DNA of 64,000 bases from Camelimonas fluminis (GTDB lineage Bacteria > Pseudomonadota > Alphaproteobacteria > Rhizobiales > Beijerinckiaceae): the NCBI RefSeq assembly GCF_014656355.1, contig NZ_BNCG01000003.1, positions 124,001-188,000 on the forward strand. The letters run 5' to 3'. Shown piece by piece: positions 43,801 to 50,350 of this stretch. The position numbers and the translations under genes were made by a program. Every line of letters begins with the position of its first letter. Within the stretch, counting starts at the first letter, position 1. The notes below the pieces were generated by a model. That model made no database searches. It saw nothing but the letters and a program-made list of their open reading frames with translations, and was not told the origin of the DNA.

Positions 43801-46471
43801 CAAGGTTGCCGGATCACAGGACGGCGCCGGCGTCGACCTGCGCAGCGCCAACCACATCAGCACGGCCGGCGCCGGCGCCATGGGCGTCATCGCCCAATCC
43901 ATCGGCGGCGGCGGCGGCGTCATTGGCGTCGCGCATGCTGGCGGCGACCTGACGCTGGCCGTTGCCCGCCTCGGCGCGGATGGCGTGCGCGGCGCTGGCG
44001 GCTCAGTCAGCCTGACCCAGAGCGGCGCCATCGCGACAGAAGGCTTCGCGGCCACCGGATTGCTCGCCCAATCGATCGGCGGCGGCGGCGGCGTGCTCGT
44101 TGCCACCGACACGACCTCCATGGCTGGCTGGCGGATTGGCGTAACCAATGGCGGCGGCGACGGCGGCGCGGTCAGCCTCGACAACGCCGCAACCATCGCC
44201 ACGCGCGGCGACAGGGCCGCTGGCGTCATTGCCCAATCCATTGGCGGCGGCGGCGGCCTGTACCTGTCGCATGACGTCGCGTCGCTGAAGCCAGCCGCCG
44301 CGGCGGGCGAACCGTCCGCGGGCAACGGCGGGGCGGTCCACATCGCCAACGCCGGCGCCATCGCCGCCACAGGCAACCAGAGCGGCGGCATTATCGCCCA
44401 GTCGATCGGCGGCGGCGGCGGCCTCGCGGCTGGATTCGCCGGCAGCAGCGGCGGCGCGGGGGCCGGCGGGAATGTCATCGTGCGCAACAGCGGCGCCATT
44501 GCCGTAGCCGGCGCCGAGGCCATGGGGATCTTCGTCCAGAGCGCCGGCGGAACCGGCGCCGCGGCGATCAACGTCACGACCAGCGCCGACGTGCGCGCAA
44601 CCGGAGCGGGCGGCGTCGCCATCCGCGCCGTCTCACAGGGCGGCGCCGGACCCGACGGCGACGTCGCGGTGACCATTGACGGCGCGACGGTTGAAGGCGG
44701 CGCTGGCGGCCGGGCTGTGGTGATCGGGACGCGCGGCGTTGGCAAGCTCGTCAATAGCGGCCATCTGCTCACACGTGACGGCGCCGCAGGCGTCGCCGTC
44801 TCCATCGACGCCAGTGAGCTGGCATTCGCCAACCAGGGGGTGATTACCGGCAACATCCATCTCAGCGGCGGCGCCACGTTGCTCGACAATGCGATCAGCG
44901 GCGTGCTCCGCCCCGGGCGCAGCATCGCGATGCCGACCGGCTCGACATTACGCAATCAGGGCGAGATCATGCCGGGCGGCCCCGGTCAACTGATGACAAC
45001 GGATCTGATCGCCGACCTGGAACAGACGCAAAGCGGACGGATCGCCGCCAAACTGTCGCCCGGCGACGCGGAGGCGGACCGCATCAATGTGAAAGGCATG
45101 GCGCGCTTGCACGGCGCCATCCGGCTGTCGCCCTTTGACCCTGGAGCGGCGCGCCCCGGAACCTTCGAGACGCCGCCCGTGCTGCACGTGGAGGGCAGCT
45201 CCGACGCGGCCGACCTGGCGCTGGAGCCAATCCCCAGCGCCGTGGCCACGTTCCGGATGACGCGCCCCGCCACCGGCGACATGGCGGTTGCCTATGACGT
45301 GGACTTCCTTCCCGGCGGCCTGGCGCTCAACCAGCGGGCCATCGGCGCAACGGTCAACCGCATCCAGAGCGCAGCCAACCGCTCGCCGTTCTCACCAGTA
45401 ACCGCTGGGCTGTTCGTCATTCCGACCCTGCAGCAACTGGCCTCGGCCTACGGCGCCCTGTCTGGCGAAAGCCTGACGGCGAGCCAGTCGGCCGCCTTCA
45501 TGACCATGGGGGGTTTTGGCGATCAGGTTCTGGCGGCGGCGCAAGGCGGCGTGAGTTCCGACAGCGCCAGCCCTGTGATGGGCGCGAGCGAGGCGGCCCA
45601 TGGGGTGCGCGCTGGCGGGCGGGTATGGGCCAGCGCCGGCGCCGGCGGCGCGCGCCACGGCGGCGACCGCTTCCACAGCGGCAGCGCCAGCCAGCGCAAC
45701 TTCCACAGCGCTCTCACGGCAGGCGTTGACTATCACTTCGACAATGGGGCGATGCTTGGCGTGGCGGTGAACAACGCCCAGGGCGGCTTCAGCGTGCGCG
45801 AACGCGGTGGCTCCGCCAGCAGCCAGCACGTCCAGGGAGCCGTCTACGGCAGCGTGGCGCGCGGCGACGCCTGGCTGACGGCAACGGCGGCGGCCGGCGC
45901 GCACCAGTTCCAGAGCCAGCGCACGCTCGCCGGCATTGGCCCCACGGAACGGGCTCTGGGCAGGTTCAATGCGGAAAGCCTGAACCTGCGGACGGCAGCC
46001 GGCTACAATTTCAGTTACGGAGCCATGCGCCTCACGCCTTTCGTGGGGATCGACTACAAGCTGCTGCATGTGGACGCGTTCCGGGAGCGCGCCACGCTGC
46101 TGGACAACCAGCCCGGACCCATGGGCCTGGCGGTGCGCAGCCAGTGGAGCCGCTCGATGGAAAGCCTGGCGGGACTTGAGTTCAGCGCCAGTTTGCCCCT
46201 GGGAGCCAATGGCGTGTTGACGCCCTGGCTACGGGCGGCGTGGGTGCACGAGTTCTCGCCGCGGCGTAACCTTGTGGCGACGTTCCGCAGCGCCCCGGGC
46301 TTTGGTTTCGGCGCGATCGGCGCGGCGGCTGCGACGGACCGCGCGCGCATCGACATGGGCGTGACTGCCCGGTTTGGCGACGCATTGTCGCTCAACCTGC
46401 GCGGCGGCGCGACCCTTGCCCACCGCCTGGCTTCCTGGCAGGGCGCTGTGGAGTTGCTGTACCGCTGGTAA
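37832..46471 (+). CDS. Giant glycine-rich autotransporter (type Va secretion) with about 30 SIGGGGG repeats
   Basis: About 2,879 aa. Signal peptide: basic RSRRARGRKH, hydrophobic VASVVLGAVLV, probable cleavage after ENVSA. The passenger (to about residue 2,250) is built of roughly 63-residue units, each carrying a motif A-Q-S-I-G-G-G-G-G; I count 27 exact (S/T)(I/V)GGGGG copies plus three near copies and several eroded ones at the N-terminal side. Units alternate with short polar strands such as VTNAGDITT and VDNAAAISA, as in a beta-helix. A spacer with repeated AGEQN lies near residue 1,475. Residues about 2,300-2,580 resemble a linker; residues about 2,593-2,879 form an autotransporter beta-barrel ending in W. 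I see only two cysteines. Translation starts at ATG 37832 (GGAAAAGAG upstream); a TTG at 37814 is possible. Probable role: surface adhesin or matrix protein. Confidence 0.9.
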   Translation: MGSNSGRSRRARGRKHVASVVLGAVLVTPENVSAGAPKPIAGVSKVIAPQAAADGGLFLLWGRAGTDGAKTAPDLQIGLDGFPDAPMRIVSDGHGVEARNLGQAGGRGGNGAHGMFTASGGNGGAGGNGGAVTVTTTGRGSITVSGDGHHGIVAASAGGHGGDGGDIFSLGLGLNQAGNGGGGGAAGNVIVSNEFDIVATGDGGAGIWAESDGGDGGGGGKAPGFSVASFGGAGAGATDGGAVTVRHAGRITTSGDNAYGILARSRGGRAGDGGDASSLAPTGGRGADASRGSSVVVHTQKGGVISTSGAGASAILAQSSSGKAGSGGSAGGVIPSSGAGADGGATGSVIVNNGATLTTAGVGAGGLVAQSIGGDGGSGGAAAGLIFPRGGAGGAGGQGGKVWVTNAGDITTGGHDSGGVTAQSIGGGGGAGGAAISVNMLGAIAMGGQGGKGGSASAVCVNGDATCSAPAPAAIAAIHTSGDRSAGVTAQSIGGGGGAGGFAIAAAAGVKTPAIAVALGANGGAGGTGGDVFVGSQGTIVTTGAFSTGVDASSVGGGGGRGGFSIAAAAATDIGAIAVSLGGRGGAGGRAGGVTVDTRLDIVTQGDHAAGLSAASIGGGGGNAGFSVDAGLGAGPAIALSFGGTGGAGDAGGAVQIRNTGSIRTGVAETEAGAGSTGILAQSVGGGGGNGGFSVAAGVSTLAGAQLSLGGAGATGATGGDVNVVNNDAAHMGNLVATAGANAAGILAQSIGGGGGNGAFSGSGGFGANAALAASLGGAGGSGGDAGHAAASSFGRIVTRGDASGAIIVQSIGGGGGKGAFTIAATGGETAVTLNLGGGGGGGGKGGGVSVASDGALVTHGAQAHGVLAQSVGGGGGAGGLTGSGSAGKYRAISLNLGGKGGSGGASSDVAVSTTGSVSTGGAQSAGVLVQSIGGGGGSGGVAVNATGAGQDAMTYNVGGAGVSGGNGGGVIVNNAADIVTRGALAWGVAAQSIGGGGGDGGFSIASALSPNGKGLTKLTGGDSVNDSSGGVVTLTHDGDIQTSGDGASGVLAQSIGGGGGAGGFAAALAFGRDGDGTANATGGKGGAGSHGQTVRVSTRGAVSTRGANASGVVVQSIGGGGGAGAMAIAAGFSSSAKGASNATGGVGGSGGHGGDVVVDNAAAISARGQASHGLLAQSIGGGGGLGGLAIAGTLSLGDDAASNATGGAGGQGQRGGVIDVANAGDVTVSGAGAAAIMAQSIGGGGGAGGFAGALAINSARKSVTDATGGQGGAGNDGGAVTVTSSRKLRADGDHGGGVIAQSIGGGGGAGGFAIGGGLAFAAKAAAATTGGTGGSGGNGGAVMLTLPDGSIETHGALAHGAMAQTIGGGGGKGGFVINADVALGGAADVTTGAGAGGASGDGGAASLINTARIVTTGDGSIGLLAQSVGGAGGAGGFVVSGAFSSARHGAPADESGDGPSGGDQNSNTDAGEQNAGEQNAGAKDDAVTTRVGSAGGGGGQGGAVLARNGDHILTRGRAATGLMAQSIGGGGGKGGFIIAGAGNLDGDAHGMVGGAGASGGNAGAVQVIQGANGQIETHGDLARGLVAQSIGGGGGDGGFGLGAAFNVSGDGRNEVGGGSAGRGGHGGVIAVANAGAIITSGSGSIALLAQSVGAGGGTGGFAGGLSISAGKSISQTTGGASGAGGAGGAVDVENSGTITTAGAASAGVVAQSIGGGGGHGGLVAAGAVSTGEGAANSVGGTGGAGGDGASVRLHNSGRIVTGGDLAWGLMAQSIGGGGGVGGMAVAGSLSTGDKGETSTTGGSGAVGGDGGDVALHHSGAINTTGKGSAGVMAQSVGGGGGVAGFSGGLSLGSNGLLTSATGGKGGSGGRGGSVSLTGDGDVATSGDNAPAVIAQSIGGGGGMNSHTIDLRSLMSGGALLAGGEGVSGGSGGRVTTTLGGGALNTSGALAHGIVAQSIGGGGGLTALTASQMLEAKELYLVAGGSRDAGKVAGSQDGAGVDLRSANHISTAGAGAMGVIAQSIGGGGGVIGVAHAGGDLTLAVARLGADGVRGAGGSVSLTQSGAIATEGFAATGLLAQSIGGGGGVLVATDTTSMAGWRIGVTNGGGDGGAVSLDNAATIATRGDRAAGVIAQSIGGGGGLYLSHDVASLKPAAAAGEPSAGNGGAVHIANAGAIAATGNQSGGIIAQSIGGGGGLAAGFAGSSGGAGAGGNVIVRNSGAIAVAGAEAMGIFVQSAGGTGAAAINVTTSADVRATGAGGVAIRAVSQGGAGPDGDVAVTIDGATVEGGAGGRAVVIGTRGVGKLVNSGHLLTRDGAAGVAVSIDASELAFANQGVITGNIHLSGGATLLDNAISGVLRPGRSIAMPTGSTLRNQGEIMPGGPGQLMTTDLIADLEQTQSGRIAAKLSPGDAEADRINVKGMARLHGAIRLSPFDPGAARPGTFETPPVLHVEGSSDAADLALEPIPSAVATFRMTRPATGDMAVAYDVDFLPGGLALNQRAIGATVNRIQSAANRSPFSPVTAGLFVIPTLQQLASAYGALSGESLTASQSAAFMTMGGFGDQVLAAAQGGVSSDSASPVMGASEAAHGVRAGGRVWASAGAGGARHGGDRFHSGSASQRNFHSALTAGVDYHFDNGAMLGVAVNNAQGGFSVRERGGSASSQHVQGAVYGSVARGDAWLTATAAAGAHQFQSQRTLAGIGPTERALGRFNAESLNLRTAAGYNFSYGAMRLTPFVGIDYKLLHVDAFRERATLLDNQPGPMGLAVRSQWSRSMESLAGLEFSASLPLGANGVLTPWLRAAWVHEFSPRRNLVATFRSAPGFGFGAIGAAAATDRARIDMGVTARFGDALSLNLRGGATLAHRLASWQGAVELLYRW

Positions 46472-46492
46472 GCAGCCTGCGTCTTGCCTGCC

Positions 46493-46580
46493 CTGGTCCG
46501 GACGGCGTCGTCACCGCGCTTCCGTCCGGACCAGTCAACGTCTTGCTGCCGCAAGACCGGCATAACATCCGGTTTTGCCA
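46493..46580 (+). terminator. Hairpin array downstream of the autotransporter
   Basis: A perfect 13-bp inverted repeat, CTGGTCCGGACGG (46493-46505) with CCGTCCGGACCAG (46522-46534), is followed by GTCTTGC/GCAAGAC (46540-46546, 46551-46557) and a CCGG/CCGG stem with TTTT. Likely transcription stop or mRNA 3'-end protection. Confidence 0.6.
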
Positions 46581-46717
46581 CGTGTCTTTTGCCGCGTGTC
46601 TGATGCGGCGGCCCTTGGCGAAGCCGCCCGACGCTGGTATTGCCCATGCAAAGGCCATCGAGCCCCGCATTGCCGGCCGGCGCGTTTGCCGCCGGGACAG
46701 CCGCCCCCAGAGAGAGC

Positions 46718-48523
46718 ATGGCGACGCATCCCTTTGACAACATTCGCAACTTCTCGATCGTTGCGCATATCGACCATGGCAAATCCACGCTGGCGGACCG
46801 GTTGATCCAGGAAACCGGCACGGTGGCGGCGCGCGACATGGGCGAGCAGATGCTCGACTCGATGGATATCGAGAAAGAGCGCGGCATCACCATCAAGGCC
46901 CAGACCGTACGGCTGGAATACAAGGCGCAGGATGGGCGCGATTACATCCTCAACCTGATGGACACGCCCGGCCACGTCGACTTCGCCTACGAAGTGTCGC
47001 GCTCGCTGGCCGCCTGCGAAGGCTCCATCCTGGTGGTCGACGCCTCCCAGGGCGTCGAGGCGCAGACCCTCGCCAATGTCTATCAGGCGCTCGACGCCAA
47101 CCACGAGATCGTGCCGGTTCTGAACAAGATCGATCTGCCCGCCGCCGAGCCCGAGCGCGTCAAGGAACAGATCGAGGACGTCATCGGCATCGACGCCTCT
47201 GAGGCGATTCCGGTTTCGGCCAAGACCGGCCTCGGCATCCCCGACGTGCTGGAAGCCATCGTCAAAAGACTGCCGCCGCCGCAGGGCGACGAGACCGCCC
47301 CGCTGAAGGCGATGCTGGTCGACAGCTGGTATGATTCCTATCTCGGCGTGGTCGTGCTGGTCCGCATCATCGACGGCGTGCTGAAGAAGGGCATGACCAT
47401 CCGCATGATGGGCTCCGGCGCCAATTACGGCGTCGACAAGGTCGGGGTGTTTCGCCCGAAGATGACCGACATGGCCCAGCTCGGTCCCGGCGAGGTCGGC
47501 TTCTTCACCGGCTCGATCAAGGAAGTGGCCGATACCCGCGTCGGCGACACCATTACCGAGGAGCGTCGCCTGACGGCGGAGGCCCTGCCCGGCTTCAAGC
47601 CGGCCCAGCCGGTGGTGTTCTGCGGCCTGTTCCCGGTGGACGCGGCCGATTTCGAGAACCTGCGCGCCGCCATGGGCAAGCTGCGCCTCAACGACGCCAG
47701 CTTCTCCTATGAGATGGAGACGTCGGCTGCGCTCGGCTTCGGCTTCCGCTGCGGGTTCCTTGGGCTGCTGCATCTGGAGATCATCCAGGAGCGGCTTGAG
47801 CGGGAGTTCAATCTCGACCTGATCTCGACGGCGCCGTCGGTGGTCTACAAGCTCAACATGGCGGACGGAACGCAGGTTGAACTGCACAACCCGGCCGACA
47901 TGCCCGACGTAATGAAGATTGCGTCGATCGAGGAGCCGTGGATCCGCGCCACCATCATGACGCCAGACGATTATCTCGGCGCCATCATCAAGCTGTGTCA
48001 GGACCGGCGCGGCGAGCAGGTGGATCTGAACTACGTCGGCAAGCGCGCCATGGTGGTTTACGACCTGCCGCTGAACGAGGTGGTGTTCGACTTCTACGAC
48101 CGGCTGAAGTCGGTGTCGAAGGGCTACGCTTCGTTCGACTACGCCATTTCCGGCTACCGTCAGGGCGATCTGGTGAAGATGTCGCTGCTGGTCAACGCCG
48201 AGCCGGTGGACGCCCTGGCCATGCTGGTGCACCGCACCCGGGCGGAAATGCGCGGCCGCGCCATGTGCGAGAAGCTGCGCGAGCTGATCCCGCAGCACCT
48301 GTTCCAGATCCCGATCCAGGCGGCGATTGGCGGCAAGATCATTGCCCGCGAAACCATCCGCGCCCTGCGCAAGGATGTGACGGCGAAGTGCTACGGCGGC
48401 GACGCCTCGCGCAAGCGCAAGCTGCTCGACAAGCAGAAAGAAGGCAAAAAGCGCATGCGCCAGTTCGGCAAGGTGGAGATTCCACAGGAAGCCTTCATCG
48501 CCGCGCTCAAGATGGACGAGTAA
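46718..48523 (+). CDS. lepA: Elongation factor 4, ribosomal back-translocase LepA
   Basis: About 601 aa GTPase. [18 protein letters not shown] (G1), the G3 [12 protein letters not shown] (G4) and the C-terminal LepA-specific domain ending [19 protein letters not shown] are complete. ATG 46718 gives the standard length; the upstream in-frame extension is low-complexity. Acts on stalled or mistranslocated ribosomes and in 30S maturation. Confidence 0.96.
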   Translation: MATHPFDNIRNFSIVAHIDHGKSTLADRLIQETGTVAARDMGEQMLDSMDIEKERGITIKAQTVRLEYKAQDGRDYILNLMDTPGHVDFAYEVSRSLAACEGSILVVDASQGVEAQTLANVYQALDANHEIVPVLNKIDLPAAEPERVKEQIEDVIGIDASEAIPVSAKTGLGIPDVLEAIVKRLPPPQGDETAPLKAMLVDSWYDSYLGVVVLVRIIDGVLKKGMTIRMMGSGANYGVDKVGVFRPKMTDMAQLGPGEVGFFTGSIKEVADTRVGDTITEERRLTAEALPGFKPAQPVVFCGLFPVDAADFENLRAAMGKLRLNDASFSYEMETSAALGFGFRCGFLGLLHLEIIQERLEREFNLDLISTAPSVVYKLNMADGTQVELHNPADMPDVMKIASIEEPWIRATIMTPDDYLGAIIKLCQDRRGEQVDLNYVGKRAMVVYDLPLNEVVFDFYDRLKSVSKGYASFDYAISGYRQGDLVKMSLLVNAEPVDALAMLVHRTRAEMRGRAMCEKLRELIPQHLFQIPIQAAIGGKIIARETIRALRKDVTAKCYGGDASRKRKLLDKQKEGKKRMRQFGKVEIPQEAFIAALKMDE

Positions 48524-48540
48524 GGCCACATGCTGGCGGG

Positions 48541-48575
48541 CGCATGAGACTGGCGTGACGGTTTCATGCGTCTTT
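48541..48575 (+). terminator. Putative terminator after lepA
   Basis: CGCATGAGAC (48541-48550) pairs with GTTTCATGCG (48561-48570; one G-T pair) across a 10-base loop, followed by TCTTT, about 18 bases after the lepA stop. Confidence 0.5.
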
Positions 48576-48757
48576 CCCGGCCAGAGGCCAGGAATATTGC
48601 CAGACATATCGCGACAATGATCACGCCGCCACCCTGGTTTCCGGACAGCTCCGCGAGCACTTTCCCGCCAGCCGGGGGGGCTGTCAAAGCCCGGAACATC
48701 GCGTTCGACTGCATAAACCAGGGAGCCGCGCAGCAGCGCATTATGGCTCTGCCGACA

Positions 48758-49153
48758 TCAACCCGCCGAACGGGCCAGCCACTTCAGCTCTTCCTCGGTG
48801 TGATCATTGTCGTCAGGGCTCGTCCCTGCGACTGCGACAAACGCCTCGACAGCAGCAAAGCGACTGTCGCCCAATGCGATCCGGCGCACGGCATCCACAT
48901 CGGCCTCGCCGTCTGCATCATTGATTGGCCGGCCAGGAAACGCCACTGGGGACAGCGCCGGGGCAACGTCATCCGGCGCTGGGCGGAAAGCGGCCATCTC
49001 CTCCCGGAAGCTGGACATCGCAGCCTCTGGAACTTCAACCACGATTGGATCAACGGACGCAAAAGCCGGACGCAACTCCAGTATGACGCGCCCATCCTGC
49101 CATCGCAGCACCTTCAGCTCCCGGACAGGAATGCGCATGTCAAAATTACTCAA
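48758..49153 (-). CDS. Conserved-looking hypothetical protein
   Basis: About 131 aa, not recognised. It begins with a short beta-like segment (IPVRELKVLRWQDGRVILELRPAF) and has an acidic second half ending DNDHTEEELKWLARSAG. No signal peptide or membrane helix. The TTG at 49153 is chosen because GGGGGG lies seven bases upstream; an ATG at 49138 lacks a ribosome site and an ATG at 49225 would give 155 aa. Convergent with lepA; same strand as msrB. Probably a real gene from its length and even codon pattern, but uncertain. Confidence 0.5.
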   Translation of the reverse strand: MSNFDMRIPVRELKVLRWQDGRVILELRPAFASVDPIVVEVPEAAMSSFREEMAAFRPAPDDVAPALSPVAFPGRPINDADGEADVDAVRRIALGDSRFAAVEAFVAVAGTSPDDNDHTEEELKWLARSAG

Positions 49154-49598
49154 TGATTCGCCCCCCGAAATGACATGCGACCGCGAGCTGTAAAACCAGC
49201 ACTCGCGTCGCGCACCTTTCTTCAAACGCGCAAGATCCGGAAAAGTTCATGATTGCCGTGCACGCCGCATGCGCTGGCGCCCAGGCACGCCATGACCCGT
49301 CGGAACAAGGCTCAATAAAGCCCACCTTCCCGCGGCGTGTTTGAGTTGAGGCCTTCCCGCGACCGGAGACGCCAGGCCACCCGCCAGCATCAACCCGACT
49401 GAGTCGAATCAGCGGAATATATTGAATATATTTACCTTTCTACAAAACGCGCGCCATTTCCCGCCCCCTGGTTGCGCCCGTCGCTCCGGCGCGGCAGAGG
49501 CAAACCGCGCGACCGTCGCGTCAATCCAGATATTGCGGCCCAGATATTACGGCGGCCTCCTGCCAGCGGCCATCTGGCCCATCAGGTAAAATGGCGCA
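49154..49598. other. Intergenic region without recognised gene
   Basis: About 445 bases between the hypothetical gene and the msrB stop. It includes an AT-rich patch with the direct repeat GAATATATT (around 49412-49430). I see no tRNA or known small RNA. Confidence 0.4.
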
Positions 49599-50006
49599 TC
49601 ATTCTGGCACAAATGTCGTGGCGACGCCATTGATGCAGTATCTCAGTCCAGTCGGAGGCGGTCCATCAGGAAAAACGTGCCCCAGATGGCCGCCACATCT
49701 ACTGCAGTGCACTTCCGTTCGCACCATGCCATAGCTGTCATCACGGCTTATCTCAATGGAATCTGGCTCAGGACTGTCAAAACTCGGCCATCCGGTGCCG
49801 CTATCAAATTTTTTTGCCGATGAGAACAACTTTTGGCCGCATCCGGCGCAGACAAATGCGCCGTCCCGCGTCTCATGGAGCAAGGCGCAGCTGCCTGGGC
49901 GCTCCGTGCCGTGACCACGCAGCACGGCGTACTGGTCCGGCGTCAGCAGCCGCCGCCATTCCGCGTCGGTGTGCTGGACGGGATAAATTTTGTCCTGCAT
50001 GGACAT
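49599..50006 (-). CDS. msrB: Peptide-methionine (R)-S-oxide reductase MsrB
   Basis: 135 aa repair enzyme reducing methionine-R-sulfoxide in proteins. The two zinc pairs CAGCGQ and CSRCGGH, FDSGTGWPSF, and the catalytic LRYCINGVA are complete. GGGAG precedes ATG 50006. Divergent from the first cyclase gene. Confidence 0.94.
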   Translation of the reverse strand: MSMQDKIYPVQHTDAEWRRLLTPDQYAVLRGHGTERPGSCALLHETRDGAFVCAGCGQKLFSSAKKFDSGTGWPSFDSPEPDSIEISRDDSYGMVRTEVHCSRCGGHLGHVFPDGPPPTGLRYCINGVATTFVPE

Positions 50007-50350
50007 GAACTGAACTCCCTTGCCTGTTTGCCGGGATCAGACCCCACTCGCGGGCAACGATACTACGGCGCCCCGGAAATGGCATGAACGGTTTGCCTGT
50101 GGTTTCTCTCCGTAGGGCGGAACGGGGGGCCGCCGCTCCAGGAGGAGCGACAGGGCCTGACCACGCGCTGACATGACTTTGTATCGCCCAATTTGGCGTA
50201 TCGATGTCCCGATGCCCAGATAGATGGGGCGACGCCGGCCTGATGGCAGGCGCCACATGAACAGGGCTTGATCGATGATTCCGGGTGTGACTTCCTGGCT
50301 GACGGCGGCTGCGACGATCTGGGCCCACATGGCCACGGCGGGTGACCAGT
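50007..50350. other. Divergent region between msrB and the cyclase
   Basis: About 340 bases, GC-rich, without a convincing gene, RNA or operator. It must contain the promoters of msrB and the cyclase gene. Confidence 0.4.

Noticed and set aside
39090-44430. Regular repeats considered as a CRISPR array
   Set aside because: Repeats are short, coding, in frame and separated by related rather than unique sequence; no cas genes are present.
37961-44955. Many long Pro/Ala-rich frames on both strands inside the autotransporter
   Set aside because: They are the other readings of GGC-rich repeat DNA; the forward frame alone has signal peptide, repeats and beta-barrel.
46535-48607. 690-codon minus-strand frame
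   Set aside because: Antisense shadow of lepA, which is complete and conserved.
49154-49598. tRNA or small RNA gene in the gap before msrB
   Set aside because: No cloverleaf or known small RNA pattern could be built by eye.
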